This document shows, piece after piece, positions 17,191-25,510 of a stretch of 41,819 nt of DNA. This DNA comes from Cylindrospermum sp. FACHB-282. GTDB lineage: Bacteria; Cyanobacteriota; Cyanobacteriia; Cyanobacteriales; Nostocaceae. Location: positions 1 through 41,819 of the forward strand of contig NZ_JACJRJ010000051.1 in assembly GCF_014697195.1 (NCBI RefSeq), in the 5' to 3' direction. Each line of letters opens with the position of its first letter. Position 1 is the stretch's first letter. The translations under genes and the position numbers were made by a program. The notes beneath the pieces were generated by a model. The model did not search any database. It was not told the origin of the DNA and was given only the letters and a program-made list of their open reading frames with translations.

Positions 17191-17604
17191 CTACGCAGAA
17201 ATGTGAACTACCAACTCTCTCACCTGACTATGGTGACGATGCTCCCAAATATAGATTCCTTGCCAAGTGCCTAGCACCAATTGACTGCGATTAACAGGAA
17301 TGTGTTCCGAAGTGTGAGTTAAGGCTGTGCGAATGTGTGCTGGCATATCATCTGATCCTTCAGCATCATGGATGTATTGGCCAGATTCTGGCACGAGTTT
17401 GGCCATGAAGTTAGCTAGATCCACAAGTACATCGGGATCGGCGTTTTCTTGAATTACTAAACTGGCTGAGGTATGACGCAAAAATAAGGTACAAAGGCCA
17501 GTTTGTACCCCTGACTCGGCAACTATGGCGGCAATTTTGGGGGTGATGTTGTAAAAAGATTTGCCCGTTGTGGGAATTCTCAGTAATTTTTGGTAATGAG
17601 TCAT
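17191..17604 (-). CDS. YjbQ/UPF0047 family protein
   Basis: 137 residues, the standard size of the family, which forms trimers. Escherichia coli YjbQ has weak thiamine-phosphate synthase activity, and the true role is uncertain. Hallmarks seen are FLRHTSASLVIQENADPDV (with the conserved His and Asn), the HDAEGSDDMPAHIRTAL block, and the ending GTWQGIYIWEHR followed by HH and REL. ATG start; the spacing to the next gene upstream (137 bases) suggests its own promoter. No signal peptide. Identification is secure. Confidence 0.93.
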   Translation of the reverse strand: MTHYQKLLRIPTTGKSFYNITPKIAAIVAESGVQTGLCTLFLRHTSASLVIQENADPDVLVDLANFMAKLVPESGQYIHDAEGSDDMPAHIRTALTHTSEHIPVNRSQLVLGTWQGIYIWEHRHHSQVRELVVHISA

Positions 17605-17740
17605 TTGTAATGACAGTTAGTTCTATATATAGCTAAAGAGAGTGTTTGAGGTTAATGCTTGCCCATTTGTATTATATAGCCGTGAACTACCCACACTGAC
17701 TTGGAGTACCAAATTCAGTGGGGGACTTACGGCGTAATAG

Positions 17741-18823
17741 TTAAAGGCTGCCAAAATATTGGATTACAGCATCAGCTATCGCTTCAATGCCATCAGAAGC
17801 AATTGCATTTTTGTGCTTTGGTGGTTGGGGTAACTCATGGAGAAAATCCCAAGTCCCTTGAAAAAACTCAGATGGGGTGAGGATTTGATGCTGGTTGTAA
17901 TTAGCAATCCCTTCTAAGAGAACAGGTGCTTCGGCAAAGTCGTCACGGGGGATGGTAACGATAGGTACTTGCAATTTGGTAGCTTCTGCAAATGTGCTGT
18001 AACCAGGTTTAGAAAAGATTCGTCCACAAATGGGCATAAAATCCACAGGGCGGTATTGACGAGTTGTTACTTTCACTAAATTAGGTAATTCAGGTGCAGA
18101 TTGGTCAAAAACAATAAATTGCCAATCGGCAAATTGCCGCAGGTTTTCGTAAGGAATTTGCTGCAAACCCAAACCGCCAAAGGTGAGTAAGATAGTTTTT
18201 TCTCTTTCTGCTGTTATTCCCCAAGTAGCGCGAACATCATCAGCAGGGAAACGGGGAGAACCACTGACTAAGCCGACATCTGTGATATTTGGAAAAGCCG
18301 ACATCGGTTCGTGGAAAGGGAGACGAAATAAGCGATCGCATTTTGAGTACCAATCACTAATCCAATCAGCAATGGCTGTAAATTCCCCTCCCCAATCTCG
18401 GTATATAAAATCCCAGCCAAAATTACTCATCATCCAACAGGGAATATTTGCCGCTTTGGCAAACCCAGCCGCAAGAAAGGGAATATCCGCCAAGATCAGA
18501 TTTACACGGTTTTGGCGGAGAAAATTCACCTCCGTTGCTATCAGCGAATTTTGCCGCTTTTGAATTTCTCGCAATTTTGCCAAGGTAGCTTCTTTATCCA
18601 TTGTCAAGCTATCTGATTGCACCACACCCAAATCAAATGCCCGCTGACGCAGGACAAAATCGCCTTCTATATAGCACTCTAAGAACCACCTGGGGGCAGT
18701 AGTTACTAAAATTAACAGAACTTCTGGACACAATTTTTGAATTCTTGCGGCTAGTGATGCTGTACGGGTAGTATGACCAAAGCCGTGGTTAGTCATAGCT
18801 AAGTATAGAATTGGGCGTTCCAT
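17741..18823 (-). CDS. GT-B fold glycosyltransferase-like protein (MurG/GT28 relative)
   Basis: 360 residues from the ATG at 18823; the frame opens two codons earlier at a TTG. The N-terminal NHGFGHTTR is the glycine/histidine loop of GT-B enzymes. The C-terminal domain has ILLTFGGLG and the acceptor/nucleotide-sugar region FSKPGYSTFAEATKLQVPIV, followed by PRDDFAEAP. The overall type is similar to MurG and to the N-terminal domain of plant arabinokinases. No membrane helix. Donor and acceptor sugars cannot be read from the sequence. It is a single gene with non-coding DNA on both sides. Confidence 0.85.
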   Translation of the reverse strand: MERPILYLAMTNHGFGHTTRTASLAARIQKLCPEVLLILVTTAPRWFLECYIEGDFVLRQRAFDLGVVQSDSLTMDKEATLAKLREIQKRQNSLIATEVNFLRQNRVNLILADIPFLAAGFAKAANIPCWMMSNFGWDFIYRDWGGEFTAIADWISDWYSKCDRLFRLPFHEPMSAFPNITDVGLVSGSPRFPADDVRATWGITAEREKTILLTFGGLGLQQIPYENLRQFADWQFIVFDQSAPELPNLVKVTTRQYRPVDFMPICGRIFSKPGYSTFAEATKLQVPIVTIPRDDFAEAPVLLEGIANYNQHQILTPSEFFQGTWDFLHELPQPPKHKNAIASDGIEAIADAVIQYFGSL

Positions 18824-19204
18824 ATTCAATTAATCACCCTCGTATAGCAATCCTAAATCATTTGTGATAGCGAACAATATACCCAACCTTTCTAAGAAGT
18901 CAGGGATTTGCAGCCCTTTGATTTTCACAAATGGAGCAATAAATTTGAATCCTAGAAGATTTTAATCAGCAGAGCGCAAAATTTCTACCTCAGCACCTTT
19001 ATTAAATGCTGACAGCAGGATAATCAACCGATTTTTCTAAAAATCAATCTTCTCTGCTTCTATCTATTACATCATCAATTAAGCGTAAAATGTTAACCAT
19101 TTCATCGCTTTTATAGCAGTGGCTAAGGCGGTTAGGACATTCTTAAAACCTCAAATTCAGTGATGACAAGGGTTTTACTTTTGCATGAGTGCAAGAGCGC
19201 CTTC

Positions 19205-19287
19205 TGCTATATCACATTTTACTTGGTAGCGCTTGTCTGCAAGATGGTTTTTAACATAATGCGAAACGCATTATGTTAATTTTTTTT
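19205..19287 (+). ncRNA. Candidate small RNA ending in a perfect terminator
   Basis: The gene-free stretch 18824-19315 lies between two minus-strand genes, yet it carries a strong plus-strand terminator at 19251-19287. Nothing on the plus strand upstream codes for protein, so a short RNA is the simplest explanation. A weak promoter is possible: ttgcat and tgctat about 18 bases apart, ending near 19210. The 5' end is a guess. A small hairpin (cttg/caag around 19232-19243) precedes the terminator. The rest of the intergenic region holds a half-copy of a dispersed palindrome (ctaagaagtcagggattt, around 18892). Confidence 0.35.
19251..19287 (+). terminator. Perfect 13-bp stem, aaa loop and eight T
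   Basis: ttaacataatgcg (19251-19263) pairs fully with cgcattatgttaa (19267-19279) and is followed by eight T. The opposite strand lacks a T-run after the stem, so it works only for plus-strand transcripts, although both flanking genes are on the minus strand. Confidence 0.75.
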
Positions 19288-19315
19288 GCCCTGAGAAAAT
19301 CAAAAGCTTATTTCT

Positions 19316-20479
19316 CTAGATTTGGCAAAAATTTTGAATCACATCAACCAATTGGTTGATTTCTGATTCTAGAGTCAAGTAATGAAGACTGACGCGGATA
19401 CAGTGAGGGTTAGCAATTGTCCGCGTTAATAACCCTTGTGACTCTAAAAATTGCACCAATTTGAGAGGCTGGTGATTAGTGAGTTGAAAGGAAACAATAC
19501 CGCTTTGGGGTGGGGAAGTTCGCAAACATTTGACTTCGGGTAAAGCCGTCAACTTTTTCCAGAGATATTCACTATGGCGGCAAATTTGCTGATAACGTTC
19601 CTCTGCTGTTCCCCATTGCCGATGAATGGCGATCGCTTCCCTAAGACCAATATAAAGCGGATAAGCCAAGGTAGACACTTCGTATCTTCGCCCATCTAGT
19701 TGCCAACTCACAGGCTGTCCTTGACTATCGACGACAATACCATTCAAGCCGATAAACGTGGGTTTTAAACTTTCCCGTGTTTCTGGGCGAACATACAAAC
19801 CACCGACACCCGCCGGGCCACATAACCACTTATGACCGGTGAAGGCATAAAAATCTACCCCTAATTCAGTTAAATTTAAAGGCAGAGCACCCGCTGATTG
19901 GGCAGCATCGACGAGTAGTAAGGAATGATTAGTTCTGCACACCTCAGCAATTTTGTCAAGAGGTAAAACTTGACCCGTATTCCAAAAAACATGACTTAAG
20001 ACTACCAGGCGAGTATTAGGGCGCAAATGTTGGGCAATGACTGCCACAGGATCGGCCTCGTTTAAAGTTGCCATTAGGGGGCAAGTGGTAACTTCCACAG
20101 CAAACCTGCGTCCGATTTCTTGGGCGGTAGCAATTACCCCTGGGTGTTCGCAGTCAGAGAGTAGCAAATGGTCGCCAGTCCGCCACTCGATACCCCACAT
20201 GGCAATATTACAGCCCACAGTCACATTTTCTGTGAGGGTAATGGCTGGGGTGGGGACATTCAACTCTAAAGCGATCGCCACTCTAGTAGCTTCTATCTGG
20301 GGTGCAATCCAGCGATATGCCTCAGAACCAAAGGGGCCAATCTGCTGGATGTAAGCTTGACTTTGGGTGATGGCATCCATTGCCCCTTGGGGCATCGGCC
20401 CTTGCCCTCCGTAGTTAAAATAAGTCTTATTAGCTAAAGCGGGAAATTGTTCTCGATGGCGATGCAACAACATAGTCAT
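19316..20479 (-). CDS. PLP-dependent cysteine/cystine lyase-like protein (class V aminotransferase fold, C-DES type)
   Basis: 387 residues. The start FNYGGQGPMP and overall layout fit the cyanobacterial C-DES group, L-cysteine/cystine C-S lyases related to NifS-type desulfurases that can release sulfide or persulfide for iron-sulfur clusters. The PLP-contact motif VDAAQSAG (Asp191) and the Schiff-base lysine in TGHKWLCGP (Lys217) are present. No active-site cysteine loop like that of SufS/IscS is evident. ATG at 20479; a second ATG two codons later is possible. It is divergent from the TM0106-type nuclease, with under 100 bases between. Assignment to C-DES rather than another class V enzyme is an inference. 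Confidence 0.85.
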   Translation of the reverse strand: MTMLLHRHREQFPALANKTYFNYGGQGPMPQGAMDAITQSQAYIQQIGPFGSEAYRWIAPQIEATRVAIALELNVPTPAITLTENVTVGCNIAMWGIEWRTGDHLLLSDCEHPGVIATAQEIGRRFAVEVTTCPLMATLNEADPVAVIAQHLRPNTRLVVLSHVFWNTGQVLPLDKIAEVCRTNHSLLLVDAAQSAGALPLNLTELGVDFYAFTGHKWLCGPAGVGGLYVRPETRESLKPTFIGLNGIVVDSQGQPVSWQLDGRRYEVSTLAYPLYIGLREAIAIHRQWGTAEERYQQICRHSEYLWKKLTALPEVKCLRTSPPQSGIVSFQLTNHQPLKLVQFLESQGLLTRTIANPHCIRVSLHYLTLESEINQLVDVIQNFCQI

Positions 20480-20576
20480 ATCAATTTCAGATTTTGGATG
20501 GCTGTACTTTTAATTACAGTAACTTTAGTCATCTGAGTTACTGCCAGAGCGTCCTAATTATTGTTAATTTAAAAGG

Positions 20577-22019
20577 ATGTTAATTAATGCTGAAATCCTA
20601 CTGCAATATCAACGCTGTAAGCGGCGACCTTTTTTAGATACTCACGGTGACAAAAGCCAGCGAGATGCTCCCAATGAGCTGCTGCTAAAAGTGCAACAGG
20701 ACAAAATCGCCCATCATCGGAGTGTTTTGGCACAGTTGACTTATCATCGACCAGATTATCCACGAGGAAACTGGCAAGCAGGCGCAGCAGCAACTTTAGA
20801 ATTGATGGAACAAGGGGTTGAGTACATTCGTAAAGGAGTGTTACTAACCACTCATTATGAAGGATACACCTTGTTGAGTCGTCCCGATTTACTTGTGAAA
20901 CAACCAGGAAGATCCTGCTTTGGCGATTGGATGTACGTTCCGGCGAATATTGAACTAGGTAAGCGTCCTAAACAGGAATACCAAGTTGTAGTTGCATTTC
21001 ATGCCCAAGTTTTGGCAACAGTGCAGAAAGTCGCACCGGAAACAGCTTGGCTAATATTGCGTCATCAAGACGAGGGCTATGAAGTGGATTTAGCCAAATG
21101 GATTCCACAAATGCAGCAAATCCTGGAAGAATATACGCAAGTTATCAAGTCACCTGATGCGCCAGAGATATTTATTTCCCGTCAAAAGTGCAATCTCTGC
21201 CATTGGTACAATTATTGTTATGCGATCGCTCAATCTCAGCAACACCTGTCTCTCTTACCAGGTGTAACGCCAGTTCGTTACAATCAACTCCAAGCAATCT
21301 CCATCACCACACTAGAATCTCTCGCTAATACCAGTCCCCACACCCTAGAAAACCTGCCTGGTTTTCTCGGCGAAGTTGCACCCAAACTAATATTACAAGC
21401 CCAATCGACAGTAGAAAGACGCCCATTGATCTTACCGACAGCGCCACCAAAAAAAAGTCTCACATTCACAGCGCCGATAGAGCTTTATTTTGATATTGAA
21501 GCCCAGCCAGACTTAAATTTACATTATCTCTTAGGGGTTTTGGTCGTTGACAGGCAAGCTAACACAGAACAGTTTTATTCTTTTTTGGCAGAAAAACCAG
21601 CAGACGAAGCCTTAATTTGGCAACAATTTCTAGATTTAGTTTCCCAATATCCCAAAGCCCCAATTTATCATTTTTGTGTTTACGAATTTGATACAGTCAA
21701 ACGGCTAGCCAAGCTTTATCACACACCTGACACCGCTGTGCATCCCATCTTAAATCGATTTGTAGATGTATATGAACAATTAATTCAAAGTGTGGCCTTA
21801 CCAGTAGAAAGCTATGCCTTAAAAGCAATCGCCCGTTGGATAGGGTTTCAGTGGCGTGACAAAGAAGCTAGTGGTGCTAAGTGTATCTACTGGTATGATC
21901 AGTGGCTAGAAACAGGCGATCGCACCTTACTAGAAATTATCCAACGCTACAACGAAGACGACTGCCGCGCCACACGCAACGTCAAAGACTGGCTAGTAAA
22001 CTTTTTCCAAGACCCATAG
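20577..22019 (+). CDS. TM0106 family RecB-like putative nuclease with RNase H-fold C-terminus
   Basis: 480 residues. The N-terminal half resembles RecB/Cas4-like PD-(D/E)xK nucleases: an early QRCKRRPFLD, then LLSRPDLLVK, NIELGKRPKQEY with Glu and Lys, and a cysteine group CNLCHWYNYC (about 212-221). Together with the early Cys14 this could hold an iron-sulfur cluster. The C-terminal half starts with IELYFDIEAQPD and includes IYHFCVYEFDT and ends with YNEDDCRATRNVKDW, a DEDD-type exonuclease pattern with acidic residues in order. This two-domain plan is the TM0106 family. ATG at 20577, with AAAAGG directly adjacent, an unusually short ribosome spacing. The DNA or RNA target is unknown; no CRISPR genes are nearby. 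Confidence 0.88.
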   Translation: MLINAEILLQYQRCKRRPFLDTHGDKSQRDAPNELLLKVQQDKIAHHRSVLAQLTYHRPDYPRGNWQAGAAATLELMEQGVEYIRKGVLLTTHYEGYTLLSRPDLLVKQPGRSCFGDWMYVPANIELGKRPKQEYQVVVAFHAQVLATVQKVAPETAWLILRHQDEGYEVDLAKWIPQMQQILEEYTQVIKSPDAPEIFISRQKCNLCHWYNYCYAIAQSQQHLSLLPGVTPVRYNQLQAISITTLESLANTSPHTLENLPGFLGEVAPKLILQAQSTVERRPLILPTAPPKKSLTFTAPIELYFDIEAQPDLNLHYLLGVLVVDRQANTEQFYSFLAEKPADEALIWQQFLDLVSQYPKAPIYHFCVYEFDTVKRLAKLYHTPDTAVHPILNRFVDVYEQLIQSVALPVESYALKAIARWIGFQWRDKEASGAKCIYWYDQWLETGDRTLLEIIQRYNEDDCRATRNVKDWLVNFFQDP

Positions 22020-22175
22020 CTATTGATGTCAGTGTTTTCATTATCATGGTAATTCTGAGCTCACCCCTTACCCATAAACTATTAGCAATGCAGATAACAC
22101 AAGCATTATTTCCCTATCTCCTAAGTGGAGATTTTTATTTAATCAGTCATTTTCACACTTCAGTAACAAGTCTCT

Positions 22176-23363
22176 ATGCAGCTAATCAAAAAAGTCTTAA
22201 AATTCCCACTAATTATTTACTTTAGTATTCCCATTCTAATTATCAGTCTCTTCTTTTTTATCAATTTAGACTCCATACCTGTTACCGTCAGTGGCATTGA
22301 GTTTATTGGACAAGCGACCTTACCCACAGGATTATCTTTTCAAAAAACTGAATTGGGAGGACTATCTGGAATTACTTACGACGTCAAACAAGACGTTTAT
22401 TATCTAATTTCCGATGACCGGGGACAAAAAGCTCCCGCCCGATTTTATACCCTAAAAATTGACCTGAGCAAAGGTTACCTCGACAATAGCGGAGTTATTC
22501 CCCTTGGTGTAACCAAACTATTAAACGAAAATAGCCAGACTTATCCCCCTGAGACAAGTGATACAGAAGGTATTGCCTTGACTAGCAAAGCAACTGTATT
22601 CATTTCTTCAGAAGGAGATGTTAAGAAATTAATTAATCCTTTCATTAAAGAATTCTCCCTAGCTACTGGCAAAGAAATCACAAACCTGCCAATTCCTAAT
22701 AAATTTTTACCAAATAAAAGTGGTCAGCAAGGTATCCGTAACAATTTAGCCTTTGAAAGCCTCACTATCACACCAGATAAAAAGTCTTTATTCACAGCCA
22801 CCGAAAACGCTCTAATTCAAGATGGCCCAGCAGCCAAAGCAAACACTGGTACTCCTTGCCGCATTTTGCAATACAACTTACTCACCCAAAAGCCTGAAAA
22901 AGAATTTCTTTACCAAACAGAACCAATCACACCTATTTTTAATCTTCCTGGCAAGTTTGCTAGTGGATTACCTGATTTAATTTCCCTTGATAATCAAGGA
23001 ACCTTCCTCAGCTTAGAACGGTCTTTTACAGGTTTAGGCTTGACTATTTACCTGTTTCAGATTTCCCTAAAAGGAGCCGATGATATTCACAATATTGATA
23101 GCCTTTTGACTACTGACTCCACCAAGATCAAACCAGTTCAGAAAAAAATGCTGTTAGATTTGCGAACCCTAGAAGTGTTACTAGATAACATCGAAGGCTT
23201 AACCCTTGGTTCCAAGCTACCAGATGGACAACCCTCATTAATCCTAGTCAGCGATAACAATTTCAATTTCCTGCAACGCACCCAAATACTAGCCTTTAAA
23301 CTCAAAATTGAACCACCACTGATCAGCTTCTTACGTCATCTGATACCGAAAAGTAACAACTAA
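22176..23363 (+). CDS. Esterase-like/phytase-like beta-propeller protein, exported or membrane-anchored
   Basis: 395 residues. One hydrophobic segment at about 8-29 (PLIIYFSIPILIISLFFFI) is a signal anchor, so the rest should lie outside the cytoplasm. Family motifs of the phytase-like esterase group are visible: GGLSGITYD, YYLISDDRG, DTEGIAL, AFESLTITPDKKSLFTATENAL and LERSF. Such domains form beta-propellers and several are associated with phosphate starvation, but catalytic activity is rarely shown. ATG start. It lies 156 bases after the TM0106-type gene on the same strand. Substrate unknown. Confidence 0.87.
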   Translation: MQLIKKVLKFPLIIYFSIPILIISLFFFINLDSIPVTVSGIEFIGQATLPTGLSFQKTELGGLSGITYDVKQDVYYLISDDRGQKAPARFYTLKIDLSKGYLDNSGVIPLGVTKLLNENSQTYPPETSDTEGIALTSKATVFISSEGDVKKLINPFIKEFSLATGKEITNLPIPNKFLPNKSGQQGIRNNLAFESLTITPDKKSLFTATENALIQDGPAAKANTGTPCRILQYNLLTQKPEKEFLYQTEPITPIFNLPGKFASGLPDLISLDNQGTFLSLERSFTGLGLTIYLFQISLKGADDIHNIDSLLTTDSTKIKPVQKKMLLDLRTLEVLLDNIEGLTLGSKLPDGQPSLILVSDNNFNFLQRTQILAFKLKIEPPLISFLRHLIPKSNN

Positions 23364-23809
23364 CTACCACTAGGGATTGGCTATTGCTTACGGGAAACTA
23401 TTTTTCCTTGTACCCAAAAGCCATAGCCATCGTATCTTTACGTTTATTTACGGCTACAACCAGGCAAATCAATCCAGATTACTTGTATCTCTAGTATAAT
23501 TACTTATAGGCTTCTATTTATAAATATGTTACACAAGAATTAAGATATTTTCCCTAGGCAGAAACCCTAATTTTTTAAGAAGTACACTTTTTTGTATTGC
23601 ATTTCATCTGAAAATAATTTGAGGACTAATTGAGATAGTTGGATCTCACAAAATATTATCCACTAACCTTTGCAAAATGCAAAATAGTAAGAGATCATTA
23701 ATGTCCGGAAATAATTAATATTTGGATAAGCAAAACAATAGTAAATTTTCTCTAAAGCCAAATTTAATTAAGCATTTTTCATGGTAAAGAACCATAATAA
23801 AAATATTTC
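23364..23809. other. AT-rich leader region before the kinase pair
   Basis: About 446 strongly AT-rich bases that should contain the promoter of the first kinase gene. No clear -35/-10 pair, operator or RNA gene was identified. A short repeated string (tgcaaaatgcaaaatag, around 23670) is the only local feature noticed. Confidence 0.4.
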
Positions 23810-25414
23810 ATGCCACCAAACAAAGTTCAGAATATGGACAGGCAAAAAGCTGAGTTAGACATTTACATTGGAAAACTCTTAAACAATCGTTATTTAATCA
23901 AAGATTTAATTGGCAAAGGGGGAATGGGTAGGGTTTACCTAGCAGAAGATGTAGCCAAAGGTGGCTTGCGAGTCGCAGTTAAAATTCTCTTGCTGAATCT
24001 GATAAATCAGCATATGTCACAACGCTTTGGCAGAGAAATTTTTATTGGTGCTCAATTGGGTCGAAAAAGTAAAAATATTGTCCGCGTGTTGAGTTATGGG
24101 GTTACTGAAGAAAAAGTTCCCTTTTATGTAATGGAATATCTCGAAGGTAAAAACCTAAAACAAATTCTCAGAATCCAGCCTTTAACGATATCCAAATTTT
24201 TAGATATTTGTCAGCAAATCTGTTTAGGTTTACAGTGTGCTCACCAAGGTATCAGCCTGAAAGGAGAGATTTATCCTGTTGTTCACAGGGATATTAAACC
24301 AGAAAATATATTTATTAACGATAATGCCAAAAAATCTGAGGTGGTGAAAATTCTCGATTTTGGTATTGCTAAGTTTTTAACAGAGCGCAGTGGGATGACG
24401 CTGACTGATTCTTTTATCGGGAGTTTACCTTACTCTTCGCCAGAACACATGGAAGGACGTAAGCTGTTGGATGTGCGCTCTGATATTTACAGTTTGGGAG
24501 TGCTGATGTTTGAAATGCTAATAGGAAAACATCCATTCCAACTTACAAGTAATTCCTTTGGTAGTTGGTATCAGGCGCACCGTTTTCAAGTTCCACCTAC
24601 CTTTGCAGAAGTTAATCCCCTAGTCAAAATTCCGCAGGAATTACAAAAATTAGTAATAAATTGTTTAGCCAAGGAGGTACGCGATCGCCCCCAAAATATG
24701 GGACAAATTTTAGAAATATTAGCTCATATTAATGAGCAGCTTGATGATGAACCTCTGATTAGTAATAGCAATGAATGTTTGCTTCCATCTCCAGTGCAAT
24801 TAGTTCCTGTAACGACATTTTCAGAAAAAGAGTGTTTGCAGAAGACTTGGCCTAAGAATAAACCGGTTGCAACCATTGGGTTTCCCCATTTATTACATAC
24901 TCCACAAGGTACAATACCAACTTTTTGGGCTATGTTACCCAAAGCAGAAATTGCCAAATTTTTAGATAAAACACATAGTACTGAATTTCTGACTAAAATG
25001 GACTTGTACCCAATGGTATTGTGGGTAACAGTGCTATATGATGACCAGTTTTCTTTGACAAGATGGCTATCTTATTTTTTAGATATCAAAGACAATAAAG
25101 GGCAAAAAGTAACCCATACTTTAGCAGAAATAGGCTACTATCATATATTATTTTTTGCTCTAGAAGAACCGACTACCTGCCACCAGGTGATGACTTTTAG
25201 TCTCACAGCTAGCCAGCGCCAGCAACTCGCAGATTGTTTAGATGTGAGTCAAAAAACAACTGAACTAATTTTGCCAACTCAAGCCAAAACTATTCTGAAA
25301 ATAGAATATGAAAAACTGAAGTTAGAAGTTAACCAAAGATTAACTACACCTCATAAAAAAGAAGCAATAGGTTTAAAAGGTTGGATAACTAAATTATTTG
25401 ATAATTTGTTTTAA
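23810..25414 (+). CDS. Ser/Thr protein kinase with uncharacterised C-terminal domain (first of a pair)
   Basis: 534 residues. Eukaryotic-type (PknB-like) kinase domain at about 25-310: glycine loop GKGGMG (35-40), catalytic Lys58, HRDIKPEN with Asp161, DFG 183-185 and SSPEH in the activation segment. All catalytic residues are present. After an acidic linker, about 345-480 forms a second domain (KTWPKNKPVATIGFPHLL, then FWAMLP and LWVTVLYDD) that also occurs in the next gene. No transmembrane helix or PASTA repeat, so it should be cytoplasmic. The start may be residue 1 or Met9 (23834); neither has a clear ribosome site. It is 96 bases upstream of its paralogue and probably cotranscribed. Targets unknown. 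Confidence 0.93.
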   Translation: MPPNKVQNMDRQKAELDIYIGKLLNNRYLIKDLIGKGGMGRVYLAEDVAKGGLRVAVKILLLNLINQHMSQRFGREIFIGAQLGRKSKNIVRVLSYGVTEEKVPFYVMEYLEGKNLKQILRIQPLTISKFLDICQQICLGLQCAHQGISLKGEIYPVVHRDIKPENIFINDNAKKSEVVKILDFGIAKFLTERSGMTLTDSFIGSLPYSSPEHMEGRKLLDVRSDIYSLGVLMFEMLIGKHPFQLTSNSFGSWYQAHRFQVPPTFAEVNPLVKIPQELQKLVINCLAKEVRDRPQNMGQILEILAHINEQLDDEPLISNSNECLLPSPVQLVPVTTFSEKECLQKTWPKNKPVATIGFPHLLHTPQGTIPTFWAMLPKAEIAKFLDKTHSTEFLTKMDLYPMVLWVTVLYDDQFSLTRWLSYFLDIKDNKGQKVTHTLAEIGYYHILFFALEEPTTCHQVMTFSLTASQRQQLADCLDVSQKTTELILPTQAKTILKIEYEKLKLEVNQRLTTPHKKEAIGLKGWITKLFDNLF

Positions 25415-25510
25415 TTTTTATTATATCCAGCAAATTCTATATGGGCGAAGAAAAATTTATCGGTTAAAATTTTATTTCTGAATTGCATAACTTAGTAGAG
25501 GCAATCAAAA

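Noticed and set aside
20577-22019. RecB/Cas4-like nuclease considered as part of a CRISPR or defence locus
   Set aside because: The domain plan is the TM0106 family with a DEDD-like C-terminus, and neighbours are metabolic and signalling genes.
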